A DNA stretch of 64,000 bases from LC029 sp036676475 (GTDB taxonomy: Bacteria; Bacillota; Bacilli; Aneurinibacillales; RAOX-1), in NCBI GenBank assembly GCA_036676475.1, contig JAKFCU010000077.1, positions 1 to 64,000 on the forward strand. Direction: 5' to 3'. A program made the translations under genes and the position numbers. This document shows, piece by piece, positions 34,330 through 43,465 of the stretch (its first letter is position 1; every line of letters begins with the position of its first letter). The notes under the pieces are model-generated. The model searched no databases. It worked only from the letters and a program-made list of their open reading frames with translations, and had not been told where the DNA came from.

Positions 34330-34989
34330 CTATTTCACGATTGTTTCTACGGTTTGTTGCTTCAATCTTTCTAGTTCTGCCTCTACGTTGGGGGTATGAG
34401 CTAGCTCAGGTTGAAAGAGTCCATAAAGCGTTTTGCTTACCTCAGCATCGACTTCCATCGTTTGTATTCTTTCTTCGATGCGGGTAAATCCCCTTGCTGC
34501 CGTTTCAGTATGCATAGAGTGCATGGCATGATGGATCCTCTTGCTAGCTGCTGCAACATTGGCCCTTGCCATAAGAGACGCTCTCTTATTTTTCATCTCG
34601 TAGAATTTATCCTTTAGTTCTTGCATCTGACCTCTCAACAATTGCGTTTGTTCCGTTAACCTATCGTATTCTTGGTAGCTTTGCTGTAGTTTTTCTTCCG
34701 TCATCTGTTTATCTGCTAAAGCTTGTCTAGCCATATCATCCTGGTGATGCTCTATAGCTAATTGCGCTTGTCTGAGTCGCTTTATGACTCGCTGCTTCAT
34801 TTCATCGATGATCAATTTTGTCCGTTTTTCCATGGCTAGATGTCTTGTTAATGCAATTTCCGCATGAGTAATTTCCTGTTCCATATCTCTGATGTATTGA
34901 TTCAACATCATCACGGGATCTTCCAACGTATCTAACACCTCATGAATCGTAGCCTTTGTCATATCCTTTACTCTAGTAAAAATACTCAT
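34330..34989 (-). CDS. PspA/IM30/LiaH-family membrane-stress protein
   Basis: A 219-residue almost fully alpha-helical coiled-coil protein with the PspA/IM30 N-terminus (MSIFTRVKDMTKATIHEVLDTLEDP, read in parts) and a long Gln/Lys/Glu-rich hairpin. These proteins form ESCRT-III-like assemblies on stressed membranes; LiaH is the Bacillus homologue. The start is ATG 34989 (ATG 34992 is equally possible), 5-8 nt after GGAGGAGG. The preceding gene encodes a LiaI-like small membrane protein, the usual anchor, and both share a promoter. No liaFSR regulators are adjacent. Confidence 0.9.
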   Translation of the reverse strand: MSIFTRVKDMTKATIHEVLDTLEDPVMMLNQYIRDMEQEITHAEIALTRHLAMEKRTKLIIDEMKQRVIKRLRQAQLAIEHHQDDMARQALADKQMTEEKLQQSYQEYDRLTEQTQLLRGQMQELKDKFYEMKNKRASLMARANVAAASKRIHHAMHSMHTETAARGFTRIEERIQTMEVDAEVSKTLYGLFQPELAHTPNVEAELERLKQQTVETIVK

Positions 34990-35021
34990 CATTTTATCCT
35001 CCTCCATAGTTAACTACATTT

Positions 35022-35291
35022 TTATTTTTGTACTTGCTTTTCCCACTCATCTAACGGATCGTACCCCATGCCTGCTGCCTTTGTGGAATAGACTTCAGCC
35101 GGCCAGTTGGAGTCTGGCGCAAAAGGTTGGGCTGCGTGTGATTTAATCATGTTCCATCCTTTATAGATCAAGAAGGAAGCAATCGCAAAGGGAATCAGGA
35201 ATCCGAGGTGTAAAAGCCCCATCAGCATAAGTCCCCCAATCGCAAGTAGGACATAGCCTTTTTTCGATTTTTTGTGTTCTTTACACTTCAT
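35022..35291 (-). CDS. LiaI-like small membrane protein, partner of PspA/LiaH
   Basis: An 89-residue protein: basic N-terminus, two closely spaced membrane helices (about residues 12-45), and an acidic cytosolic tail. It is similar in length and plan to LiaI, which recruits LiaH to the membrane. AAGGACG lies 7 nt before the ATG. Gap to the pspA gene is about 30 nt. Assignment rests on context and topology rather than on clear sequence similarity. Confidence 0.65.
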   Translation of the reverse strand: MKCKEHKKSKKGYVLLAIGGLMLMGLLHLGFLIPFAIASFLIYKGWNMIKSHAAQPFAPDSNWPAEVYSTKAAGMGYDPLDEWEKQVQK

Positions 35292-35601
35292 TTTGCATCG
35301 TCCTTTTCTGTTGAATTTGTTATTGCTCTATGTATCTATCTTACCTTGTCCCGCTTTTGCAAATAACTGGCGTAAGATTGATTTTATCTCCATCTCAAGG
35401 CGGAGGAGCTTATCCGACCCGGGATATTTTGTTTCACATTTGCTCGAGCTCGAGGTGAACTCACACTAGTTCCTTTTTTGGGGAGGTATTATTCCTCCTT
35501 GAATTTTAACTGTAATCATATTCCTTAGATTTTCACCATATGATGTTCACATAGGTGATGTTGACAGATAGGGTTGATCTTATCCGAAGGGAGAATAAAA
35601 A
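35292..35601. other. Intergenic region between divergent liaI-like and phaR genes
   Basis: About 310 bases containing the divergent promoters of the stress pair and the PHA synthase operon. A TGAAAC motif is present on the minus strand, but its partner CGGATA is 14 nt away, too close for an ECF sigma promoter. No gene seen. Confidence 0.5.
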
Positions 35602-35955
35602 ATGAATGCAGATTTAAACCCGTGGAACATATGGAAGCAAGCCTTCGATCATATGGAACAAAACTACAGCGAAGGAATACAGCGCTATATGCATGAAGAA
35701 ACTTTTGCTGCTTGGATGGATGGTTGCCAACAATGGCACCTTTTTTATCAGGATATGCAAAATCAAATCATGTACAGCTTTCTCCATCAAGTGAAAATGC
35801 CTAGTAAAGAAGATGTAGCTCAAGTTTCATCCCTCGTGATTCAAGTTGAGGAAAAAATGGAAGCACTTGAAGATCGTTTGAATGAAGAGGTGATGGAGCA
35901 ATTAAAGACCATCCAGGTAATGCTTAACCAAATCCTTAAAATGGAAAGGGGATGA
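35602..35955 (+). CDS. phaR: PHA synthase subunit PhaR (class IV)
   Basis: A 117-residue helical protein. Pattern and length fit PhaR/PhaE-like activator subunits: an aromatic-rich N-terminal half (NPWNIWKQAFDHMEQ, WHLFYQDMQNQ) and a coiled-coil C-terminus. PhaR pairs with PhaC to make polyhydroxyalkanoate synthase in Bacillus. GGGAG lies 8 nt before the ATG. Its stop overlaps the phaC ATG (ATGA), confirming the pair. The rest of the Bacillus pha locus (phaP, phaQ, phaB) is not seen nearby. Confidence 0.88.
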   Translation: MNADLNPWNIWKQAFDHMEQNYSEGIQRYMHEETFAAWMDGCQQWHLFYQDMQNQIMYSFLHQVKMPSKEDVAQVSSLVIQVEEKMEALEDRLNEEVMEQLKTIQVMLNQILKMERG

Positions 35956-37025
35956 ATCCTATGCTGCCCAATCTCATGCCAGATGTCAAAGAGTGGGAGA
36001 CCAATTGCAATCGTTGGGATAAACTAACAAAACTTACCTTAAAGGAAGGGAAGCCTGCGGTTGGACTGACGCCCAAGGAAGTAGTCTGGAAGAAAAATAA
36101 AGCCCGGCTATATCGTTATGCTCCACATCTCCCAAAACGTTATCCCGTCCCGCTGCTCTGTATTTATGCCCTCATCAATAAGCCTTATATTATGGATTTG
36201 GCCCCGGGTAATAGCTTGATCGAATTCCTGGTAATGCAAGGCTACGACGTTTATCTTCTGGATTGGGGCACCTTCGGTCTGGAAGATAAGGACATCAGTT
36301 TCGACCATATTGTGTTTGATTATGTCTCCCGTGCGGTGAAAAAAGTACAACATATCTCTGGTTCCAAGGATATTTCCTTGCTTGGGTACTGTATGGGGGG
36401 AACCATAACCGCCATGTATGCTGCTCTACACCCAGCCATCCCCATTCGGAATATTGCCTTTATGGCTACTCCTATTGATTTCTCTGATGCCGGCTTATTT
36501 ACCAAATGGTTGGATCCCCGTTATTTTAACATTGATAAGCTAGTCGATACGTATGGACTCATTCCACCTGAAATGATTGATTTGGGAAATAAGTTGCTAA
36601 AGCCTATCACTAATTTTATTGGTCCAACCATAAGTCTGATTGACAAGGCACATGATGAAAAGTTTGTCTACCGTTGGCAATTGATGAATTCATGGGTACA
36701 AGATGGAACCCCTTTCCCTGGGGAAGCCTACCGGCAATGGATTAAGGATTTTTATCAGAATAACAAACTAATTAAAGGAGAATTGGAGCTGCGCGGCCAG
36801 CGAGTAGACCTTGGCAACATTACAGCCAGTGTCCTCAATCTGATCGCGAGCAAAGACCATATTGCTCTCCCCTGTCAAAGCCGCCCGCTAGAAGAGGTGG
36901 TTGGCAGTCAAGATATGACCACTATGACTGTAAACGCTGGTCATATTTCCCTTGTATTTGGCCGAAGTGCGGTGAAAGAAACTTATCCCGCTATCCATCA
37001 GTGGCTAGAAAAAAGATCTCACTGA
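35952..37025 (+). CDS. phaC: Polyhydroxyalkanoate synthase catalytic subunit, class IV
   Basis: A 357-residue alpha/beta-hydrolase PHA synthase. The lipase-like box GYCMGG near residue 150 carries the catalytic Cys; the later Asp (ASKDHIALP) and His (NAGHISLVFG) complete the triad. VGLTPKEVVWKKNKARLYRY near residue 40 is typical of the Bacillus enzymes. It polymerises (R)-3-hydroxyacyl-CoA into storage polymer. Its ATG overlaps phaR; an ATG at 35961 with better ribosome-site spacing is an alternative start. Confidence 0.95.
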   Translation: MNPMLPNLMPDVKEWETNCNRWDKLTKLTLKEGKPAVGLTPKEVVWKKNKARLYRYAPHLPKRYPVPLLCIYALINKPYIMDLAPGNSLIEFLVMQGYDVYLLDWGTFGLEDKDISFDHIVFDYVSRAVKKVQHISGSKDISLLGYCMGGTITAMYAALHPAIPIRNIAFMATPIDFSDAGLFTKWLDPRYFNIDKLVDTYGLIPPEMIDLGNKLLKPITNFIGPTISLIDKAHDEKFVYRWQLMNSWVQDGTPFPGEAYRQWIKDFYQNNKLIKGELELRGQRVDLGNITASVLNLIASKDHIALPCQSRPLEEVVGSQDMTTMTVNAGHISLVFGRSAVKETYPAIHQWLEKRSH

Positions 37026-37031
37026 AAAGAA

Positions 37032-37052
37032 GGACAGTGCATGGCACTGTCC
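37032..37052. terminator. Terminator between phaC and the DUF4097 gene
   Basis: GGACAGTGC-ATG-GCACTGTCC is a perfect hairpin just after phaC. The minus strand continues TTCTTTTC, the plus strand TCGATT, so it may serve both converging genes. Confidence 0.7.
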
Positions 37053-37056
37053 TCGA

Positions 37057-37917
37057 TTATTCATGAACAAGAAAATCTATTTTCCCTACATCTGTTCGAA
37101 TATCTACAGTTGGACTTCCCTTCCCCATCCTCCCCGATAGCTCATGGTCCGTCTGTTCTTCGATCGCTAGACCAGGGACTTTTGCCGATACTCTTCCAAC
37201 ATCTGACCTTAAGCGTAGATCCATTGATTCCGGTGTTTTCATCGTGACAACTTCCACTTTTCCCGTATCGCTTTTAATAAAAATATCATGTTCAATGGAA
37301 TCCAGTCTCATTTCAACTTTCCCTGTATGAGTGGTTAGGTCAAAGGCGGCTTTCGATTTTTCAACCTGAATCAAACCTATATCGGAATTAATCGTCGCTT
37401 TTTCTCCATAGAATCGATCAATAGAAATCTTTCCCACATCGGTTTCCACGTCTAGTTGGCTTGCTTCCAACTGGTCAATCTCAATTTTCCCCACATTGGT
37501 TTCAATCGTGACTTCATCATAAAGTTGCTTTGGAAGGGATATGCTCAGCTCTACTTGATTCGACCCAAAATCCGGAAACGAAAATGCAGAACCCTTTGAA
37601 TCGATCTGAAGTTTCACCTGAACTGCATCCTCCTGTTTATCGAGTTGAAAAACGAGATTCTCTTTTCGTTTTACGTCCATTTTACCTTCCAACACAGCAG
37701 AGATTTGATGATTATGGCTTTGGAATACGCGAATGGAAGCGATATCGGATTCTACCTGAATTTTTTTCACTCCTACGCCCTCCAGTGTCCTCTGTTCATT
37801 GATGGGTTCGGTCGGTCCATGCCACCACCTATCCATTACATTTAGGCTTACTATATTCCCAATCAGAAATAGGACACCCATCCCGATTAATATGAATCCG
37901 AATAATTTCCTTAGCAT
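37057..37917 (-). CDS. DUF4097 (LiaG/YvlB-like) protein with one N-terminal helix
   Basis: A 286-residue protein with one N-terminal membrane helix followed by repeated beta strands of the kind V-E-T-(D/N)-V-G-K-I, which form a beta-helix-like DUF4097 domain outside the membrane. Such proteins are often encoded with lia/PspC stress genes in Bacillales; the pspA/liaI-like pair lies 2 kb away on the same strand. Start at 37917 (MLRKLFGF) with GGAGGG 7 nt upstream. A terminator follows. Exact role unknown. Confidence 0.8.
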   Translation of the reverse strand: MLRKLFGFILIGMGVLFLIGNIVSLNVMDRWWHGPTEPINEQRTLEGVGVKKIQVESDIASIRVFQSHNHQISAVLEGKMDVKRKENLVFQLDKQEDAVQVKLQIDSKGSAFSFPDFGSNQVELSISLPKQLYDEVTIETNVGKIEIDQLEASQLDVETDVGKISIDRFYGEKATINSDIGLIQVEKSKAAFDLTTHTGKVEMRLDSIEHDIFIKSDTGKVEVVTMKTPESMDLRLRSDVGRVSAKVPGLAIEEQTDHELSGRMGKGSPTVDIRTDVGKIDFLVHE

Positions 37918-37995
37918 ACGGGTTCCCTCCAACCATCCATTTTATATTTTTATTATATCTGTTTCTTTCTTTCCATCCTATCGTCCTGATGATTG

Positions 37996-38023
37996 AAAAA
38001 GACTCCGCCTTTAGACGGAGTCT
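37996..38023 (-). terminator. Orphan minus-strand terminator
   Basis: AGACTCCG pairs with CGGAGTCT and is followed by T5 on the minus strand. The next gene to the right is on the plus strand, so no annotated minus-strand gene ends here. The region 38024-38273 may encode a small RNA or hold only the plus-strand promoter of the next gene; no ORF is supported. Confidence 0.6.
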
Positions 38024-38273
38024 CGAAATTTCTGACTATATTTTGCTAGCTTCACTCGCCACACTTCATGATAAATTGCTAGGTCTTAAGAATTAAATTG
38101 GTGAAAATCGCCAAATTGTATCCATTTTTATAAAAAATTTAGTTGTAAGACATTCAGGAATGTGATAATGTTTCTATGTTATCTTGGCTTCTTCAGAACT
38201 TTCTATTGGCATTTTTGGATAGCAAGATGATATACATAAAACCATAAAGAGAAATAACCGGGGGGTTATCAGG

Positions 38274-39461
38274 GTGTATATCAGTTTAGCCATGATCGTG
38301 TTCTCACCCTATTTGGCTTTTGTACCGCTCATGTATCTATTTTATAAGCTGGTGCGGCAGCATGAATGGGGAGATTGGAACCGAAACACATGGACAAAAG
38401 GAATTTTTATTTTATTTTTGTGGTCTTTTCTTGTCGGTCTTAGCCAGAAAGAGGGATATTCGATGCTTGCATCGTTTGTCTTATTGCTTTTTTTAGCGGT
38501 TAGTCTTTATTTGCAAGATTATTTCCAAACCGAACAGCAGATAGAGTTACTGTTTTCAAAAGTATATATGGTCTCGATAGGATCTGCCGTCATCGGTTTA
38601 CTGGAAAATTGGAACATCATCACCTATTCGCCTGCTTGGTGGAAATTCCTCTTAGGTATCCGATCCTTTGTGGACATTGAGGAAGCCCATCGAATTGCCG
38701 GAACGTTTAACAATCCCAATCTGGCGGGCACCTGGTATGCTACGATGATCATGATCGGATTTTATTTCTTCCAACAAGCGAAAGGTCATCGACGTTTACT
38801 ATATCTTTGGGGAATTGCTTTATTTAGTTTGGTTCTGATGATGACAGAATCGCGAGGAGCTGTCATTGGATGTTTCCTTGGATTTGTCTTCTACATGTAC
38901 TTTGCCGGACATAAGAAGAAAATGCTGATTCTCATGTTTATGCTGTTAGCTGGAACGGCGTTAATGCTCCATCGACCGGAATGGTTCCCTCGTGGAGAAA
39001 TTTTATTCTCCTCCATCCGTGACCGTCAGGCGATTTGGGAAAATACCTTTTATATGTTTATGATGAAACCCGTTACAGGTTGGGGTCTACTGGGTATCTA
39101 TTATGCGGATCCAAGTGTCTATCATTATCTAAAAGTGTTTCATGCCCACAACCTTTGGTTGACCATCGCTACCACGCTTGGGGTAGTCGGGCTAGGGATT
39201 TTGGGATGGCAGATGTGGGCCCTGCTTCAGGAAATTCGCAATTTGTATGAACATCAATGCCGCCTAACTCCTTTGTTAGGGGGAATCATGGCCATGATTT
39301 TTGGCCAAGGTTTATTCGACTTTACTGTCATGAGCCCTCAAATTGGATTGCTTCTCATTGGCAGTTGGTCCTTTGTTTACAGTCTTTCTTATTCTTATCG
39401 TCAAGTTACCGTGTCACCGCTTCTACCTTGGCGAACAACCTATAGCAAACAAACATTTTAA
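38274..39461 (+). CDS. O-antigen ligase-like (Wzy_C) membrane protein
   Basis: A 395-residue protein with about ten membrane helices. The Wzy_C/O-antigen ligase region is clear: AGTFNNPNLAGTWYA near residue 145 and ESRGA near 192, plus the large external loop ending with HAHNLWL near 285. Such proteins polymerise or ligate cell-surface polysaccharide. The GTG at 38274 follows GGGGGG by about 8 nt. It stands alone with its own terminator, next to two surface-protein genes; no glycosyltransferases are nearby. Confidence 0.85.
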   Translation: MYISLAMIVFSPYLAFVPLMYLFYKLVRQHEWGDWNRNTWTKGIFILFLWSFLVGLSQKEGYSMLASFVLLLFLAVSLYLQDYFQTEQQIELLFSKVYMVSIGSAVIGLLENWNIITYSPAWWKFLLGIRSFVDIEEAHRIAGTFNNPNLAGTWYATMIMIGFYFFQQAKGHRRLLYLWGIALFSLVLMMTESRGAVIGCFLGFVFYMYFAGHKKKMLILMFMLLAGTALMLHRPEWFPRGEILFSSIRDRQAIWENTFYMFMMKPVTGWGLLGIYYADPSVYHYLKVFHAHNLWLTIATTLGVVGLGILGWQMWALLQEIRNLYEHQCRLTPLLGGIMAMIFGQGLFDFTVMSPQIGLLLIGSWSFVYSLSYSYRQVTVSPLLPWRTTYSKQTF

Positions 39462-39487
39462 AAGGCATCCTTGGGATGCCTTTTTTT
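39462..39487 (+). terminator. Terminator of the O-antigen ligase-like gene
   Basis: AAGGCATCC-TTG-GGATGCCTT followed by T5-7, directly at the stop codon. Confidence 0.92.
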
Positions 39488-39550
39488 GATCTTTCCTATT
39501 GTGGGTATACTAAACATAATTTCCACCTCTATTAAGAAAGGGAGATCGTT

Positions 39551-40348
39551 ATGCTCAGAAGAAAAAGGGTAGCACTCTCCCTCATCTGGGGACTCACAGT
39601 GCCCCTTTGCGTGGAGGCAACGGATCATCAGGCCATTTCCTATGTCACTGAGCAAGGACTGATGAGTGAAATCAAATCAGAACATTTTATGCCGAATGCA
39701 TCCATAAATCCACAGGAATTTATACTAGTTATAGGTAAAGCCTTTGGTATCCAACCCTTGCCAATAGATGATGAAAACAACTCTATTCCAATTGATTCTT
39801 ATGTATTAGCCTTTGAAAGATTAAGTCTTTTACAAGATCTGCACATGGATAGGTCTGAACCGATTCAGCGGCAAGAAGCTGCCCTGATTCTCCACCGTCT
39901 TTTCCAATCTGATACGACGACAACTTCAGGGGATCGTCTAGTTGATTTCGAGCAGATAACCTTGAACATGAGAGAAGCTGTGCTTTTTGTGATCGAAAAG
40001 GGTTGGATGAACACGGATCAAAGTTACTTCCATCCGCAGAACGAGGTAACGCGGGAGGAATTAGCTGCCATCGCTAAAAAGGTATATGAATATAGAAAAA
40101 GCGAGGAAACAAAAAGAAGTTGGACCGTTTATCCGTCCTTACTCAAGTTGAGTGTGGGGGAGCAACAACAGATATCTGTTACAACGAGATCGAAAATCCC
40201 CTATACTATCGTTTTCGGTTGGGATAACCCCGCGATTGGTACTCTCACTGCCGAAGGACTGTTTATGGCTCATTTTCCAGGTCAGGGACTCATCACGGTT
40301 TCGGCGGGAAATCATCGACAGCAAATTTACGTAAAGGTCGTTGAATAA
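39551..40348 (+). CDS. S-layer-homology protein with a BIG2-like C-terminal domain
   Basis: A 265-residue exported protein. A signal peptide (ending near VEATDH) is followed by SLH-like repeats: a degenerate one near residues 30-80, a second near 90-125 (ALILHRLFQ), and a third near 140-185 (EKGWMN...FHPQNEVTREELAAIAKKVYEY). A beta-rich BIG2-like module follows (residues 195-265). SLH domains bind pyruvylated secondary wall polymer. GGGAG lies 6 nt before the ATG. It overlaps the downstream DUF4855 gene's leader, so they form one operon. Confidence 0.83.
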   Translation: MLRRKRVALSLIWGLTVPLCVEATDHQAISYVTEQGLMSEIKSEHFMPNASINPQEFILVIGKAFGIQPLPIDDENNSIPIDSYVLAFERLSLLQDLHMDRSEPIQRQEAALILHRLFQSDTTTTSGDRLVDFEQITLNMREAVLFVIEKGWMNTDQSYFHPQNEVTREELAAIAKKVYEYRKSEETKRSWTVYPSLLKLSVGEQQQISVTTRSKIPYTIVFGWDNPAIGTLTAEGLFMAHFPGQGLITVSAGNHRQQIYVKVVE

Positions 40349-40361
40349 CAAGGAGGAAGAA

Positions 40362-41954
40362 ATGAATCTGCCAAGGCTCGTATTCTTCATACTTATGGTT
40401 TGCCTCATCACTCTGCCCTACTGGGGTGTTATGTCATCCTCATACATGACGGTTCCGCCAATTGAAAAGGATCCAAGGCCCTCCTATACAATAGAACCGC
40501 ACGATCCAGATCAAGCGTTTTTACAGCATGAGTATAAAACTTATCCAGGTCCTATCGAGGGTTTAATTTCTCCAAGCCATACATGGACAGGCTTCTTTAG
40601 ACAGAATGGTCGTGACATAAATATAGACTTTGGAAAACTGCAAAAAATTAGTGGATTGTCAATAGAATTTAAGCAAGAATTGGAAAAAGGGATCCTGTTA
40701 CCTGATTTTCTAGAGGCCTTTATCTCGATAGATGGCCGGAAATGGAACCGACTGGGGAGAGTAGATGTCCTACCCCCACCTTATGAGGAGTCAGTCCAAG
40801 CAAAGACACTAAGCATGGTATTTTCACCCATGATGACCCGCTATGTAAAGTTGAGCTTGCCTGTTGAACAATGGGTTTTTGCTAGAAGGCTATCTTTTCA
40901 ACAAGAAGTGCAAACATCGCCGTTAAGACCAATAATCCTATCTCACTTTGTTCCCGCAACCAAAGCGGATCTAAACTTTCTCAACATAGAGGACATACAT
41001 GACATTGCTCTCATCTATACAGGAGATCATGGTGCAGCGGGAAGTTGGAGGAAAGAAGAGTTTTTGCCCATGCTCTCTTATCTTCATCCCGAAGGCCATT
41101 TTCAAGACCGGATGTTTGACACCTTCCTCTTTCTTCCCTATCCCACCTTAACGAGGAACTGGATGAATTGGAAGGACTACCTCGAAGACCTGTTCTCTCC
41201 AGGACAGCAGCTTCATGCACTAAATGAAGCATCGGAAAAACTGCATCAACGAACAAAAATCATTCTAACAATGGCTTACCCGGTCCCCCATCATAGCACA
41301 TTGGGCCAGTTAAGCCCTAGTCAAAGTGTCTTTGCCTTCCCTTTTATTAACGAGGAAAAAGGCGATAATTGGGAAAGCAAGCGATCAGCTATGGAAGTCT
41401 ATTTTGAACAAGTATGGGATAAGTGGATTAACGCACAGTTTTCCCATCTGGATCTCGCAGGATTCTATTGGTTACCTGAAACCATCGATCAAACCATCCC
41501 CCATGAGGTGGAGCTTGTTCAAACGGCTGCCCATATTGTCCAACAAAAAAAATTGAAATTTTATTGGATTCCCTACTTTGGTTCCATTGGCCATAATCAG
41601 TGGAAAACATTCGGATTTGATTACGTGTTTCTCCAACCCAATTATTACGCTACGCTCACCCCGGCTGAGGACCGGATGGAAAACACGGCACGTATCGCGA
41701 AAGAGCATCATTTAGGGATGGAGCTTGAATTAGATGAACGAGTGTTAAGCAATCGTTATTATTATGATTTGTTTTATAAACAGCTTAACAAGGCGAAAGA
41801 TTTAGGATTAGATCAAGCCGTTACGAATGCGTATTATATTGGCGGACGGAAGGTGATTGTTCAAGCCGCATTTAGTCAGGTTCCTCAGGCTAGGCAAATT
41901 TATGATGATTTGTACAAATGGATAAAAGGAACCTATCAAAAACAGTATAAATGA
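40362..41954 (+). CDS. DUF4855 exported protein
   Basis: A 530-residue protein with an N-terminal signal/anchor helix. Residues about 30-200 look like a discoidin-like carbohydrate-binding domain (HTWTGFFRQNGRD, FGKLQKISGLSIEF). The rest matches DUF4855: FDTFLFLPYPTLTRN, LHALNEASEKLHQ, LAGFYWLPETI, FYWIPYFG, DYVFLQPNYYA. DUF4855 is thought to be a glycoside-hydrolase-like barrel of Bacillales surface proteins. GGAGG lies 5 nt before the chosen ATG at 40362. Partner SLH gene directly upstream. Confidence 0.85.
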   Translation: MNLPRLVFFILMVCLITLPYWGVMSSSYMTVPPIEKDPRPSYTIEPHDPDQAFLQHEYKTYPGPIEGLISPSHTWTGFFRQNGRDINIDFGKLQKISGLSIEFKQELEKGILLPDFLEAFISIDGRKWNRLGRVDVLPPPYEESVQAKTLSMVFSPMMTRYVKLSLPVEQWVFARRLSFQQEVQTSPLRPIILSHFVPATKADLNFLNIEDIHDIALIYTGDHGAAGSWRKEEFLPMLSYLHPEGHFQDRMFDTFLFLPYPTLTRNWMNWKDYLEDLFSPGQQLHALNEASEKLHQRTKIILTMAYPVPHHSTLGQLSPSQSVFAFPFINEEKGDNWESKRSAMEVYFEQVWDKWINAQFSHLDLAGFYWLPETIDQTIPHEVELVQTAAHIVQQKKLKFYWIPYFGSIGHNQWKTFGFDYVFLQPNYYATLTPAEDRMENTARIAKEHHLGMELELDERVLSNRYYYDLFYKQLNKAKDLGLDQAVTNAYYIGGRKVIVQAAFSQVPQARQIYDDLYKWIKGTYQKQYK

Positions 41955-42119
41955 TCTATCTGCAATTATTGGTGCTATAATAGCTGCAGGTTTAATTTGG
42001 GCAGATAAGAATATTACACCAGCCACACTGTATGACCGGCAACACCAACCATTTAGTTTTTGTCAAAGGAGCCGTACCAATGAAAGCTATTCAGATTCAT
42101 CTGTTTCGATCACAAATTG

Positions 42120-42146
42120 ACCTCGCTGAATTTCAGCGAGGTTTTT
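42120..42146 (+). terminator. Terminator of the SLH-DUF4855 operon
   Basis: ACCTCGCTG-AATTT-CAGCGAGGT followed by TTTT, 165 nt after the DUF4855 stop. Confidence 0.85.
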
Positions 42147-42282
42147 CGTTTAATTGCATGTTTAATGATGAATCAAAAAAAAATATGACAGTTAAATTCA
42201 ATCAGCATATCGCTTATTCAATCTGTATCAGTTAAAATGGATTTAAGATTGAAACAAGGTTTTAGAGGAGGTAAGTTAGATT

Positions 42283-42795
42283 TTGAAGACAGCAGATCAA
42301 TTTTATACAGCATTTAAAATTTCCCATTCTCAAGAAGACAAGCAGGAATTAGTTCTCGAGATCCAAGCTAAAGGATATGCGCTGATTAATGAGTGGCTGA
42401 AACGATTGGAGAAGGAGATTCAACAAGCGGATGCGGACCAGTTGAATCAAATGGAGACGGACATTCGAACAGCCCAGGAGCTATTGCCGAATCCTGAGAA
42501 ATTTAGTCCATTATGGGAGAACACTTGGAAGGATTTAAAGGCAATATTATCCATTAAGAAGAATATTTTTCAAGAAATTCCGGAAAGTGAACGTATCGGC
42601 GAATGGCAAATCCTGTTTGATAATCCTTTTTCAACAGAAGGGACAGTCGTTCACATAAAGCTTAGTTTTCCCCTTGCAGCCTATCACTACGCGAAGTACC
42701 GAAACGGTCTGCACAAGCATGAATATGTGTCCATACAAAAAGTACATCGATTTATGACAGAGCATGGTGAACAAAATTCAGCCCCTGGAGATTAA
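42283..42795 (+). CDS. Hypothetical soluble protein of 170 residues
   Basis: An acidic, mostly helical protein (residues 10-100 with heptad-like helices, then a mixed C-terminus with Tyr/His-rich AAYHYAKYRNGLHKHEY). No signal peptide, membrane segment or cysteine. The TTG at 42283 follows GGAGG by 11 nt. Its own terminator hairpin overlaps the stop codon. Not recognised. Confidence 0.65.
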   Translation: MKTADQFYTAFKISHSQEDKQELVLEIQAKGYALINEWLKRLEKEIQQADADQLNQMETDIRTAQELLPNPEKFSPLWENTWKDLKAILSIKKNIFQEIPESERIGEWQILFDNPFSTEGTVVHIKLSFPLAAYHYAKYRNGLHKHEYVSIQKVHRFMTEHGEQNSAPGD

Positions 42796-42806
42796 TCCAA
42801 GGGCTT
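42780..42806 (+). terminator. Terminator overlapping the hypothetical gene's end
   Basis: AGCCCCTGG pairs with CCAAGGGCT (one bulge) around ATTAAT, then TTTCATT. It overlaps the stop codon. Confidence 0.6.
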
Positions 42807-42809
42807 TCA

Positions 42810-42953
42810 TTAATTATGATATTTACTTGGACAATTCGCAAATATTCTCAGGTTCCAATCTTCCGTATCCTCTACATCGATGTGCTGTCCACAATGGACA
42901 CATTTCATACTGATATGAGGGCTTTCTATTGCTTCCCAATCATGTTGATTCAT
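42810..42953 (-). CDS. Small Cys-x2-Cys protein, 47 residues
   Basis: A frame too short for common gene finders: ATG 42953, 8 nt after GGAGG, to TAA 42810. It has one Cys-x2-Cys (CVHC, residues 18-21), a nearby His, and a later Cys at 41, which could form a small zinc site. Acidic middle part. Converges with the 170-residue hypothetical gene. Family not recognised. Confidence 0.6.
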   Translation of the reverse strand: MNQHDWEAIESPHISMKCVHCGQHIDVEDTEDWNLRIFANCPSKYHN

Positions 42954-42959
42954 GATACG

Positions 42960-43465
42960 TTCCTCCATTTCATAGTTAACAGAAAAGAATTTTCATGAAA
43001 TAATAAGGACAGGAATTGATTTGTTACCTTTATTTTATCATATTTTGCCAATTATACAAGTTATTAGATTGATAAATAAACTCTTGGGAATACAAGTTCA
43101 CCAAGAAAGAGATCACGAGTAGAACCCATACCAACGATCAGCACATCTGCAGCATCATGCTTCTTGGTAATCTACCTCCCAACCATATATAGGTATTTTT
43201 AGGAAGCATAATATGTGTTAGATTAATTGACATCATCCAACTTTCTAGTGTAAAATAGTATTATAAATGCATTTTCTATACATCACAAATCTCTTAAGAC
43301 AGCTAGTCCATTATCTTAGCAATTAAATCAATAGTGCTACAAGAGATGTTTGCTTAGCTACTATTTTTTATTATGGTAGAATTACATGAAAGACAACTCG
43401 ATGACATAAGGCTTATAATCCATTACTGGTTTATCAGCTTGATTGTTCTTATTTCGCTTTGCCTA
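42960..43465. other. AT-rich intergenic stretch
   Basis: About 500 bases with no supported gene. On the minus strand near 43075-43175 a 30-codon frame contains ADVLIVGMGSTRDLFLGE, faintly like a universal-stress-protein C-terminus, but it lacks a start and is too short to call. Confidence 0.45.

Noticed and set aside
35300..35480. ECF-sigma promoter (TGAAAC...CG) for the liaI-like/pspA pair
   Set aside because: The spacing between TGAAAC and CGGATA is 14 nt, shorter than the usual 16-17 nt.
42080..42235. Plus-strand frame starting at an ATG with a good AAAGGAG site
   Set aside because: It runs straight through the terminator hairpin at 42120-42146 and its product has no coherent pattern.
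43075..43175. Universal-stress-protein-like fragment on the minus strand
   Set aside because: Only about 30 codons, no start codon, similarity too weak to call a pseudogene.
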